Program-made: the position numbers and the translations under genes
Assembly: GCA_021229015.1 (NCBI GenBank)
Contig: CM037781.1
Span: 34,206,759-34,270,758 of the forward strand
DNA: 64,000 nucleotides
DNA from: Solen grandis
Taxonomy: Eukaryota > Mollusca > Bivalvia > Adapedonta > Solenidae
Direction of reading: 5' to 3'
Notes under the pieces: generated by a model
Databases searched by the model: none
What the model was told of the DNA's origin: nothing
Seen by the model: the letters and a program-made list of their open reading frames with translations, nothing else
Shown: in pieces, positions 20,293 to 30,364 of the stretch
Layout of the letters: every line of letters starts with the position of its first letter
Position numbering within the stretch: position 1 is the first letter of the stretch

Positions 20293-20833
20293 ACGTATAA
20301 TCTTGCGATGAAATAATGAATGAGTTACATAGACAACTATGTAGTTTCAAACGAAATAGGTGGCACTTAAACTCGGGGTGTATTAGCAAGAATAATTTTG
20401 TCTCATGAATTAATAAAACACAGCAAAAGCAGTGTGGTTTAGTTACTGTCAAACGGAGCGTGATATTTGTCCTTGTCATCATGGTCTAAGAACATGTGGC
20501 TTTTAACATTTAGCCATTTTAATTGCGGTACTTCTTCATGTAGGAATTATTATAAAATCCTCGAATATTATTTCAAAACCTTTCTAAAACGCACCGCTGA
20601 CACCCTTTATAGAGATAATGATTTTTTTTAAAGTCCGTCTCGGCCAACACTTCCATCACGAAGTTAACTGAGAACTGAGCAAAAACCAATAACCAGGTGA
20701 TGCCAAGGGCGGAGCTACGTTCTGATTGGCATACACAATGCCTTTTGTTTTCTACAGTAAGCGGGAAACCGACCGCAGTTTTATCGATGTAAAATTATTG
20801 GAAAAGTCAAAGTCAATCGCACGGCGTAGTAAG

Positions 20834-20935
20834 TAGGGCTTTCTGCCATAGCAGAGAGTCCTATTGGGTTTGTTATGTTTTTCCTTTTTATCATTATTAT
20901 TATTCTACTTTTTTCTTCCTTTTGAGGTTCAAATT
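20834..20935 (-). repeat. Helitron-like repeat end with hairpin
   Basis: Read on the minus strand it has an A/T-rich AATAATAATAATGAT tract, then AACAATAGGAC, then a small hairpin (TCTGC against GCAGA) and CCCTA. The same architecture occurs on the plus strand at 24185-24262 and at 49140-49215. It abuts the TIR element at 20831. Confidence 0.45.
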
Positions 20936-22159
20936 AAATTTTCAGGTGATGGACAAAAGAATAAACATCACAGGAAAATCATTTTGTTCATAGAAAGTGT
21001 TTTAATATATTATGAATGAATAAAACTAGTAAAACATCACAATCATTTTTACGCATAAAATGCAATTTCGGCATTTTCTAAATAAGAAAAATGTATCTCC
21101 GGATTTAAAGAATTATCGAATTATCAGGAGCCCATGTAACACTAAATTATATTTTTAGGACCAAAGTTCAAACTTTTCGAAACTTTTTCGAACTTGAAAA
21201 CTTGAATACCGAGGTGCATATCATACAACCTAACACTCATCTGTGAAAATATCAAGATAATCCGACAAAAATCAAAGGCTCTAGAGCGCGAACAAACTTT
21301 TTGCAGCAGACGTCAAATCTGACATTAGTTGACGTCATTGAAAGTTGAAAATAAATGAATTTATATCAAACCTGATCAGATTCAAATAAATACTTATCCT
21401 GACATACATCATCTGTAAATAAATGCAGAAAATCCGTCCCGAATTGACATCTGTAGAGCGCAAACTAATATTAATAGCAGATGAAATCTGTGACATCAAA
21501 TGAAGTGAGTATGATATTGAAAATCATTACATTCAAAGGGGACTTTGTAACATTGTTTTCTGTTATTATTTAATGAAGCTGGCTCTTCAAGAATCTCTTT
21601 AAAAAGACTACAAATATTCCCAAACTGAATGTCCCACAAAGAAGTGAAGAACCACTTCTCCTCTTTACATGCAAAAAGAGTTCTTTTCCTACCAAATAAT
21701 GTGAACAATATGCGGAACCAACTGCAGAAGCACAATGAATAACAATATTTGAAAAGAAATTAATTTGTGATATAACTTTTTCATATGATGTCCAATTTCA
21801 AAAATCTCGGTGCCGTTAGAAAGGTCTTCAAATGTCCAAAAATTCACTACTTTTAATAAATTGTATTTCATCCTATCTGTAACGGCTTTTGAGATATAGA
21901 TGGTTAAACCTCAAGATAACGACACGAATCGACAAAAAGATGTTCATGACTTTACTACTTTTCGACGAACAACTTTTTAATTAATGATCCGATCATTCTA
22001 AAATCTGCATATCACTAGAACAGCAATGCATCAAGCTAATGTTCGTACAATTATTTTCAAAAAAAATAGCTTCTCAGAAAACAGTTTCTTGGGAAAAAAA
22101 CAAACTGAATGGAACCAACTGCAGAGGTGCATGAAAGAACAGTTTTAACTAGAATCGCA
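20936..22159. other. Interior of a large non-coding repeat, no gene recognised
   Basis: The sequence is AT-rich. A GGAACCAACTGCAGA word occurs at about 21714 and again at about 22111, each followed within a few bases by GCA, hinting at an internal duplication. The minus-strand frames at 21496-21735 and 21689-21871 show no family features. Confidence 0.4.
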
Positions 22160-22540
22160 ATCGCGATATCATCGGTTTTCGCAAAAGCAATTCCATTAAG
22201 TTCACGAGTCGCATGATTCGAAAAAATATTTCTTCGTTCAATGGCTTGTTTATAATGTTAACAGCGATCTTTCAAAGACTTTTGTCGCAATGTTTAAGAA
22301 GACTTTTTACCCAAAAGAAGATTTTTGAGTATTACCTGTCATTATGAAATCGCGATATCATCAGTTTTCATGAAAGCAATTCCATTCAGTTCATGAGTCG
22401 CATGATTCGAAAAACATATTTCTTCGTTCAATGGCTTGTTGAATACTGTTAACAGTGATCATTCAAACATTTTTGTCGCAATGTATAATCAGACTTTTTA
22501 CCAAGAAGAATACTTTTGAGTATTACCTGTCTGTTATGTA
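22160..22540. repeat. Tandem duplication of about 190 bp
   Basis: Two adjacent copies (about 22156-22345 and 22346-22540) share AATCGCGATATCATC, GAGTCGCATGATTCGAAAAA, TTTCTTCGTTCAATGGCTTG and TTTGAGTATTACCTGTC in order, with scattered differences. Confidence 0.85.
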
Positions 22541-22780
22541 GTCGTAAACTTGAAAACATTTTTTACGGACTTCGAGTACTGCAATGTTATATGGTTTTTA
22601 GCTTTATGATGGAGACAAATGACAATTGTATTCGATAAACAACAATTGCAAACGACAAACAACAGTATAAAATGACACACGACAATGCAATATGCCAGTC
22701 AACACTATTACGAACAACTGTTGCATTGAATTACTATCATTTTTATGAAATATCGCATTATCTTTTTTGTGTCATTTCAA
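22541..22780. repeat. Simple AACGACAA-rich stretch
   Basis: Imperfect repeats of ACGACAAACAACA-like words lie at about 22610-22735. No gene was seen. Confidence 0.5.
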
Positions 22781-25700
22781 ATTGATGTCACCGAAGAACA
22801 GAATGCAAAAAAAATCGCATAAAAATCAGACTTCATTTTTTTTTAATTATTAATAGTGATTTCAAGCTAATCGCCCCCAAGCGGCAAAATGAGAACCAAA
22901 ACTGATTAAAAATTTACTATTAGGTACCTAGCAATGCAGCAAATGGTTCAATCAAGTATACTAGTCAAACATTCTATTCCTTATATATCACAATTTGAAG
23001 CATAAAAACTGATTTACAATTGTTCTAAAGAGGATCAAAACTTGGATTGCCGTAAAATGACCAAATCAAGTCCGATCTTCAAAAACTAAACACCAATGGA
23101 AAGATCTCTTCACAGACTAAAACTTTTGTTCATATACTTTCGAAAAATATTTTAGATTTGGAGCTATTTTATGCCGATAAAAATAATAATAATTGGTATA
23201 TGACCTTGACCTTTGCATATTATACTTGATTTTTATTCTATGATTTATTTGTTTTATAAAAATGCATAAACAGTGAAATAATGATGAAGATTGAACAAAA
23301 AATAAAGTCAGAGCAGCAAAAAAGGGGAAACATATGATATACAATTGTTTGATAAGAGGATCAAACTTTGGACTGTGGTCATTTGATCAATGAAGTCCGA
23401 TCTTCAAAAGCTAAACACCAAGGAAAGATCTCTTCACAGACTAAAACTTTTGTTCATATACTTTCTATAAAAATATTTTAGATTTGGAGCTATATTTATG
23501 CCGATAAATATAATAATAATTGGTATATGACCTTGACCTTTGCATATTATGGGTGATTTTTTTTCTATGATTTTATTTGTTTTATAAAAATGCATTAACA
23601 GTGAAAAAATGATGAAGATTGAATAAAAAATAAAGTCAGGAGCTGCAAATAACCTTAAAAGTCATGCTTTTAAAATGTTGATTTTTCGAAAATATTGGTT
23701 ATATTTGACCGCGTACTGTGGACAAACCATTCATTTTCTCAAAATCGCCACACCATATATATTTTGTGCGTATATGTCTTGCAAATCATATGCAACAAAC
23801 AAAATTCTCCTATCTCATCTCTGAAAAAAATGGGGACTTTTTTTCGTAGACCTACCTTTATTTCATCGTTTTTTCGAGATTCGAACATTCAACCTCCTGT
23901 AGCACGAAAGTTTTATATACGCAAATAATTGAAACGTATCATATTTTATAAGTTTCTGACAAGGAACACAATGCAAAAAAAACCACATTTGAATCGGACC
24001 TCAAATAAACAGAGTTATTAGCCCTTAGTCATTTTTACAAAACGCCACCTAGCGGCAAAACTAAGACAAAAATGAAAATTTTCTCAACGTTAGGATCAAA
24101 TTCAGATCTTAGGACAAAACTGGTAAAGAAATCAGAAATGTGACTTTTTTCTATCATGGTGATATGCCGTTCACAAAAAAAGGTTAGAAAAATAATAATA
24201 AAAATAAAAAAAAAAAATAAAACAGAAGAAGAACAATAGGTTTTCGCAAGCGATGCGAAAACCTAATAAAAAAAAACTAGAACCGCAAGCGGTATCTGGT
24301 TTTCGCTTTTAACCTAATCAACTTGAAACACTTTATTTCAATTCAGCCACAATTTTTAATATGAAAAAAGAACGCAAAGGTTTTTTGAAGACCTACTCTC
24401 ATTTGCACAGTTTTTTGTGTTTTTTTTTGGAATGAACTCCTCTAGCGCAAATATTTCCCCATACCCTTATCACATCATCACATCACATCGCATTCTGTGG
24501 TGCTGTCAACAAGGAACAAAATGCTGAAAACCGCAATTTTTAATTAGGACTTTAACGTTTTGAGTTATAGGCAAAAGAGTGATTTTAAGCAAAGCGCCCT
24601 CTGCGGCAAATGGGGAAAAAAAAAAAGATTAAAATTTTACGATTAGGTACCTTGAAATGCAGCTAATAGTTCAAACAAGTAATGTATATAAGTGCACTAA
24701 TCGAACTTCTCTTTCTTATATATCACAATTTTAAGCATAAAAACTGAATAACAATTTTTCCAAAAAAGGATCAAACTTTGGATTGCGTAAAATGAAAAGA
24801 TCAAGTCCGATCTTAAAAACTAAACATTATACGAAAAGAACTATTTAGAACTTAAAACTTTTGTTCATATACTCTCAATGAAATATTTTTTTTAGTTTTG
24901 GAGCACTTTGGGGCCGAATAAAAACACAATTATCGTAATATGACCTTGCCCTTTTCAATGTTTTTAACTTTTTAATTGAGAGGCCCTTTCAAACATAACA
25001 ATACATTAACTTGTGAAAATTTCATGAAGAATGAACAGACAATAAAGTCAGGAGCGACAAATGACATGTTTTTGAAATTTTAATTTTTCCTAAAATTTAG
25101 TGAAGATTGACCGTTTTTTAGAGGACAAACAACGCATTTCCTTAATTCGCCACCCCCTATATTTTGTGTGTATACGTCTTTCAAATGGTATGCCGGAGAC
25201 AGAATTCTTTTATCTGATCTCTAACTAAAACGGATAGGTTTTCGAAGACCTACCCTCATTTTTCACAGTTTTGTTTTGTTTCTGGGTTTTTTTTCAAGGT
25301 TGAACATTCAACCTTCCGTAGCTCAAAAGCTTTCAGCCACACGGACCTCGAATCCTATCATGTGTTATGAGGCTATCAACAGGGAACAAAATGCAAAAAA
25401 AACGCATTCGAATCGGACTTCAACTTTTTTGAGTTATAAGCAAAAGAATGATTTCAAGAAAAAGCGCCCCCTAGCGGCAAAATGAGAAAAAAAATTGATT
25501 AAAATTTTACTGTTAGGTACCCCAGCAAAGCAGCAAATAGTTCAATCAAGTATACTAGTCGCACAAGTCGAACTTTTTATTTTTATGTATCAGAATTTGA
25601 AGCATAAAACCTGATTTACAATTATTCCAAAAAGGATCAAACTTTGTACTGCCGTAAATGACCAAATCAAGCCCGGCTTTCAAAAACTAAACCCTCAATG

Positions 25701-25799
25701 GAAAGGGCTCTTGAGGAACTAAAACTTTTGTTCATATACTTTAATGAAAAATTTTTAGATTTTTAGCTATGTGGGGGCCGAATAAAAAACCCAAAAATA
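22781..25799. repeat. Tandem array of non-coding units of about 0.9 kb
   Basis: Four units begin at about 22790, 23960, 24505 and 25375 with a shared opening (AACAAAATGCAAAAAAAACG-like), then a CGCC-CCTAGCGGC motif. Next come ATTAGGTACC, CAAATCAAGTCCGATCTTC and CAGACTAAAACTTTTGTTC, then TATGACCTTGACCTTTGCAT and a GAAGACCTACC block near the end. Unit 1 has an extra internal duplication of about 310 bp (23030-23345 against 23346-23650). Unit 2 is short and carries a hairpin end. Unit 4 runs into the assembly gap. No protein is encoded. Confidence 0.8.
24185..24262 (+). repeat. Helitron-like repeat end with perfect 10-bp hairpin
   Basis: An A-rich tract and AACAATAGG lead into GGTTTTCGC - AAGCGAT - GCGAAAACC and then TAATAA. 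CTAA after a hairpin fits the CTRR rule of Helitron 3' ends. A related hairpin-like sequence follows at 24283-24310 (GCAAGCGGTATCTGGTTTTCGC). Confidence 0.5.
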
Positions 25800-25899
25800 N
25801 NNNNNNNNNNNNNNNNNNNNNNNNNNNNNNNNNNNNNNNNNNNNNNNNNNNNNNNNNNNNNNNNNNNNNNNNNNNNNNNNNNNNNNNNNNNNNNNNNNN
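25800..25899. other. Assembly gap, 100 N
   Basis: Exactly 100 N. This round size is usually a placeholder of unknown length. It lies inside the tandem array, so the array is probably longer than shown. Confidence 0.99.
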
Positions 25900-26214
25900 C
25901 ATGTTTGAAATATTGGTTCTGTACATCGTCTCACTGGGAGACAAATAACATTCTTTAAGGGGTTTAGTTGATATGGAGCGGACATGTGTTACAGACGGAC
26001 AGACAGGCAGAATAAGTAAATAAACAATGATATCTTTCATGCATCGGTAATTAAAATTAAAATGGTGTGGAAAAAAGAGAATCGTTTACCCTTACCTATA
26101 TGAGTTTGACGCGTAGAATAATCAAGGTCTCCTCAGTCTGTTTGCTTATACATAACAATATGACAAAGTCTGCTTGACAAATAAAATTCCATCGTCTCAT
26201 AAATAGGGAATGTC
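25900..26214. repeat. Tail of a dispersed repeat with GACGGACAGAC run
   Basis: At 25976-26012 the sequence GGAGCGGACATGTG is followed by ACAGACGGACAGACAGGCAG. This resembles the GACGGACAGGCAGACAGACG stretch in the repeat at 44760-44860. No gene was seen. Confidence 0.45.
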
Positions 26215-26344
26215 ATGTGGCAGTAGCTTTTCGAGGCCTTCTATTTTGCCAGCAGCGTGGGAAAAATGTTATCGCGAGACCGATGTCAATTCTTCCTATG
26301 CTGCGATTAGCGAAATACAAAGCCACGAATAGCTACTGCCACAT
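26215..26344. mobile_element. Small MITE-like inverted repeat, 130 bp
   Basis: ATGTGGCAGTAGCTTTTCG (26215-26233) pairs with its inverted partner at 26326-26344 with one mismatch. The interior is about 92 bp and non-coding. No clear target duplication was found. Confidence 0.65.
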
Positions 26345-26935
26345 AATTTACCTTTATATTAATTATATACCTAAGTATAAATATTCAAGAAAGTGATGTC
26401 GCGAAAGTCGAAATTGACGTCACGCTATCACCGTATTTCTCACTGACATAATACGGAATTTTAATCTGTTGCGTTGTATTTGCATGTATTTGAGCCAGAA
26501 TATGTATAGGTATATATAATAAACCATTTTACTGTTCAGTAAAATTATATTCATCTTGTTATAAATTTGTACACGAATATTCATAAGGTAAAAGTTAGGT
26601 TGAATTTATCCACGAGTAGGAAGTAATTTGTTATTCATACTGCAGAGGAATTCAAATGCTTTCCTCGTCTATGTATTAATATTATTATCAATTTTAATTA
26701 TAATATGTATGAAAAGAAACACAAAAACAATTTATCATTTCTTGATGCAAAGTACATTAGATAGAAATCATATTTATGCCATATCAAATATTCACGTCGC
26801 AACGTTTTTATAAGGTCTTGAGTGACTGGTATACCGTGTCTTTCCCCCTTTTTTACACAAATCGATAATTGATTTTAATTTCATGTTAATAGAGGAAACA
26901 ATTAATTTTGTGTTCACTTTATAAGTCGTCAAAAT
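26345..26935. other. AT-rich stretch, no gene seen
   Basis: No supported coding sequence or repeat was found. The short frame at 26628-26813 lacks family features. Confidence 0.4.
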
Positions 26936-27165
26936 AAATTATCTTTCATCTGTTTGTTGTTGTTGTTTTTCACTTTTCGTGTGGCACAATTTTCGTCGAT
27001 TTCGTGGAGGATTTTATCCACGAATATTAATTCCCACGAAAACTTGTCTCGTATACGAACCTCACATTTTCTAGAACATAGATCCAGAAAATGTACCCAC
27101 GAAATTCGTTTAGGTACATCATCAACGAAATTTAATGCAAACGAAAATTAATGATTTACAGTATA
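26936..27165. mobile_element. Dispersed non-coding repeat (MITE-like), copy 1
   Basis: Contains TTTCGTGGAGGATTTTATCC, CACGAATATTAATTCCCACG, GTACCCACGAAATTCG and an end in AAAATTAATGATTTACAGTA. A diverged copy lies at 40190-40360 with the same order of words. Confidence 0.7.
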
Positions 27166-27926
27166 GGTTTGATTATATTCCAATTCCGTTTCAAGTTGAT
27201 TAGAGACATAGTTTCCGTACATTTCTTTGTAATGACTCTCACTAATGTGTATTTTCAACAATGTAATTCAGCTAATTGACCTAAATACACTTTTAAGCAT
27301 GATTTATTCCTTTATTAACATATGTAAGTACATTTCCCACGGCACTGTTTCAATTCCCGAGAAATACTGCATCAGCTGGCAAGACGTTACAAATGCAACA
27401 GAGTGATAATACAGAAAAGACGTTCATTTCACGGTCTTGTTTGTTTTAAAATGTCCTTCCTGTACTCAAAGTGTAAACCCTCCACATCACAGTAATTGAA
27501 CCTAAATACGACCTAACCCGGAATAAACACATTTTTAGATGTAATAAAGTTACAATTTGGATTTCAGCTTCAACTTGCTCGAAATATCGTTAAGGATATG
27601 TACACAGCCAGGCAATGTCGTAAAGAAGAGGCATATTATTCAGGAGCATATTTAAAATATTTATTTACTGTTTTTGTTGTTGTTGTTTCAACAGAATTCG
27701 TCCTAAAAAGGCTTTAGAAACACAAGATATTGATTTAAACTGATAAAACATGTTATTGTAAGAACAAAATCTATTCTTGTACTGATCTTATAATTTCAAG
27801 CTAACCTAGTGGTGTGGAAAGAAATATATGACATTATGATGGGAAAACTAGATTTGGCCAATTCCATTAAATTCAAATGTAATCAAAACACTTATTACAA
27901 TCGTAAATAAATGCAAATGATATAAA

Positions 27927-27928
<2 letters not shown>
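27166..27928. other. No gene seen
   Basis: AT-rich sequence with short frames only. Confidence 0.4.
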
Positions 27929-27969
<41 letters not shown>

Positions 27970-28000
27970 AGACAGAGAGAGAAAGAGACAGAGAGAGAGA
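27929..28000. repeat. (GT)n followed by GA-rich microsatellite
   Basis: About 19 GT units are followed by an imperfect GAGA/CAGAGA tract. The open frame at 27931-28119 is a by-product. Confidence 0.95.
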
Positions 28001-28133
28001 TTTTAAAACATGTTTCAAAAACCATCATATTAATAATTCAAGATAGATGTGTGCATTTTAAGACATGGCCACTGAGACAAAATGCGATTAGGATTATAGT
28101 CATAAATAAAATACAGTAACACGCATAATGTAT

Positions 28134-28482
28134 TGTAGTGTAGCCGGAATAAATTAAAACGAGACGGTGGTGGCTGGCAATAGATTTATTCAGTCCCCAG
28201 TGTATCTGGCAAGTTCGTGCTAGAGGTAGTCTCGAGGCTCTAACAAGATCTCTCGCTATACCCTTGACCGGTCAGCTTATATATTGGTGGGTTACCATCC
28301 AACCAGTCAGTAACCATATGTATTATATAATAACAACTATTTGTATTAATGACAGTCACCACTGAGACAGACGTTGCATAACTAATGCAACGCTCCAGTT
28401 ATAATCTTTAATTGTATCTATAATAGGTTAGTAACAGTGAATATGTAACAATAGCGTCTACCTAGAGTCCAATAATATTACA
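28134..28482 (-). mobile_element. 3' long terminal repeat of an LTR retroelement
   Basis: Read on the minus strand this 349-bp segment begins TGTAATATTATTGG and ends GGCTACACTACA, the TG...CA ends of an LTR. It holds a TATA-like box (AATATATAAG, plus positions 28275-28284) and a polyadenylation signal AATAAA (28185-28190) in the correct order. A polypurine tract adjoins the 5' side on the same strand. The second LTR is not in the window, so identity between LTRs, and hence age, cannot be judged. Confidence 0.85.
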
Positions 28483-28500
28483 CTCTTTTCCCCCTACTTC
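28483..28500 (-). other. Polypurine tract
   Basis: On the minus strand the 18 bases directly before the LTR read GAAGTAGGGGGAAAAGAG, with only one pyrimidine. This is the primer site for plus-strand DNA synthesis in LTR retroelements and fixes the minus orientation of the element. Confidence 0.85.
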
Positions 28501-28784
28501 AATTAACATTTAAAGAAGCCATGCCTGTCAAAATAATATATATATGTATTTTGAAATGAGTGATTACAATTGCAGTGGAGCGGTATGAAAATAATTATAT
28601 ATGTATTTATATACAAATAAAGCACGCCTGCCATAAAAATAAAGACCCCAAATTATATTTACATATACATAACAAAAGAAACAAAATAAATGAACAGAAT
28701 ATTTGCAGCGATAATGCTGTATAATGTGATAGATAAGTCCATTTAAAGGATTGGAATAACATCAGATTTTAATTAATTTAAGCA
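28501..28784 (-). other. Non-coding 3' region of the LTR retroelement
   Basis: AT-rich sequence between the tandem repeats and the polypurine tract. No open frame of note was seen. Confidence 0.5.
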
Positions 28785-28986
28785 ACATTTTATATACAAT
28801 CCTCGGGATCTGTTGGTTAGCCTTGTGTAAATCGTAAATAAGTTCCAAAGAAATATTTTATACGCAATCCTCGAAATCTGTTGGTTAGTCGGACGTAAAG
28901 TGAAAATAAGGTTCAAATGAACATTTTATACACAATCCTCGGAATCTGTTGGTAAGCCTGGTGTCGAGCGGTAATAAGGTTCCATA
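28785..28986 (-). repeat. Three tandem 68-bp repeats after the env-like gene
   Basis: Copies at 28785-28852, 28853-28920 and 28921-28986 each contain TTTTATA.ACAATCCTCG and ATCTGTTGGT in the same register, with differences of about 15-20%. They lie between the stop of the env-like frame and the polypurine tract. Confidence 0.85.
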
Positions 28987-29226
28987 TCAGTTTGTTTTGA
29001 CTGGAGCCGTAGCAGTTGCAGTCTCTCCGACGTCTGCTGATCCAACACGAGGGTAAAGTTGTTGGATGAACTGACTTCCGGTAGATTTTGGTTGATCTGG
29101 TGTGGACACTTCGGAGTGTAGGTTAGCAACCGGAAGTGGGTTGTAAAACGGCGGCGTAGAAGGAAAGTCGGCTCTCAGCAACTTGTTCTCGCTGTACCCA
29201 GGAGTTGTATGATCCACTGGTACCAT
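28987..29226 (-). pseudogene. Env-like cytoplasmic tail
   Basis: A 79-codon frame rich in Pro, Ser and Thr. It lies in the same frame as the transmembrane segment upstream (29326-29532), separated from it by one in-frame TAG at 29326-29328. Residues 25-28 are PPFY (plus positions 29143-29154), a PPxY motif of the kind that binds WW domains of Nedd4-type ubiquitin ligases in retroviral late domains. A YSEN tyrosine motif is at residues 11-14. The frame ends just before the 68-bp repeats. The Met at 29226 is internal to the ancestral protein. The reading as an Env tail rests on its place after a membrane segment. Confidence 0.5.
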
Positions 29227-29325
29227 GGGAACATATTCATTATTCCCACGGATCTCACGGTTGGCAGTACCTCGGTCCTCACGTTCATGATCACGCCTAA
29301 TGACAGAACAAGTGACGAAACCCTT

Positions 29326-29532
29326 CTATTTGCATAAACACATAATGAGAATTACACCCCCAATGAAATATATAATTGTCACGCCAGAGCCAACGTAATA
29401 CCATTTGTTAATGTTCGAGGAAGTGAGGTAAGCCGAAGAGAAATTGTCAATCATTTGCAGTTGGGCCGGCCACAAGATGCTTAAGTGGAAGTTGCTTGAT
29501 TTCTGCGAGATGCCTTGGAAAGGAAGGTACAA
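29326..29532 (-). pseudogene. Env-like transmembrane segment
   Basis: A 68-codon frame ending in one strong hydrophobic helix of about 20 residues (roughly residues 46-66: a Tyr pair, then Val/Ile/Gly-rich, then Cys-x-Cys-Lys). It is preceded by a polar ectodomain part. The CLCK end resembles a membrane-proximal cysteine and basic stop-transfer signal. It sits between the integrase tail and the LTR, where env lies in Env-bearing retroelements. It is interrupted by a TAG immediately after the helix, and the ectodomain frame upstream is shifted relative to it. It is an old, non-functional copy. Confidence 0.65.
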
Positions 29533-29700
29533 AACTTTTGTTTACGGAGGTGTGAATTGGTTCCCAAATGTTTAGGTCCGTGAAATTGGTATTGGTAAAT
29601 GGAGGGAGATTATCGCTGAGAGTAACTTGGTTATGATGCACATAAAACATAGGCAATGGTAATTTAGAATGGAAAGCCTTGCAGCTGATGTTCAGGAAGC
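29447..29700 (-). pseudogene. Env-like ectodomain fragment
   Basis: The open frame 29447-29656, extendable upstream to about 29700, has several N-x-S/T sites (for example NKSF and NFTD), as expected for a secreted or viral-type glycoprotein. It ends where the transmembrane frame takes over in another register (frameshift between about 29450 and 29530). No fusion peptide or furin site is seen in what remains. The assignment depends on position and glycosylation sites, so it is moderate. Confidence 0.45.
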
Positions 29701-30364
29701 AGAACTTAAGTGTGTTAGTATTTTACAGCCTTATGTACAATAAATTAGCATACTCATATATTTACTAAAGTGTTAACAATTTAAGAACTTGGATGTTTTT
29801 CTTTGAAATCCTCACTATCATAAGCAAATCCTTTATACATATTTTTTACAATTAAGAAATTGCCTATTAACATAATTGTGACCTTCATAATTAAAGATAA
29901 ATTCTTAGCTATTTACATATACTCGTCTGTAGGCCTCAGTCAAAACTCATAAATACACCATAATAAATTTTGCTGTGGCATCATTGTAGTTACGCACTAT
30001 AATCTGGTAATTCGCAGCTTACCTTTATTTCTCGGCAGCTATTCGCGACATATGCTTCGACAGAACTGTTTAGCAGACATATCTGTTACACCTTTACTAA
30101 TCCGATTACCGCTATCTGCGGGTACAACAATTAATTGACTGGTAAAGTGCAATATTTACATACATTATTTGTCACTAATGGCAATAAGATATACAAGGAG
30201 AGGCTAATTTTATAACACCGGTAATCCCGTTTACCTGCCCTTTAAACATCGTCTTGGCCTTTTGGGTCTTGGCTTCTATTATTTACAAACAAAACAACCA
30301 ATTAAGAATATGTAACGGAGTTTCCCTTATTTGTAACGGTACTACATTTATTACATTAACGCAG
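29701..30364 (-). other. Decayed region between pol and env-like fragments
   Basis: This should hold the N-terminal half of the Env-like protein, including its signal peptide, but no continuous frame is visible on the minus strand. Either it has decayed or it includes a spliced intron. Confidence 0.4.

Larger units (their letters stand above)
20010..20831. mobile_element. Non-autonomous element with 31-bp terminal inverted repeats
   Basis: The left arm 20010-20040 begins TACTACGCCATGCGATTGAC, and the right arm 20801-20831 is its reverse complement with a single mismatch. The TA at each outer edge could be a Tc1/mariner-type TA target duplication, with the element proper at 20012-20829. It is 822 bp with no transposase. 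The interior holds a TATA-type promoter-like cluster (20160-20196) and a (TA)n tract (20255-20289). Near the right end are a GC box and CCAAT-like words (20685-20735). The high arm identity suggests recent mobility or selection. Confidence 0.7.

Noticed and set aside
25741..26040. Minus-strand open frame of 99 codons across the N gap
   Set aside because: A third of it is N, so the frame has no meaning.
27931..28119. Open frame starting with a Cys/Val repeat
   Set aside because: It is translation of a (GT)n microsatellite.
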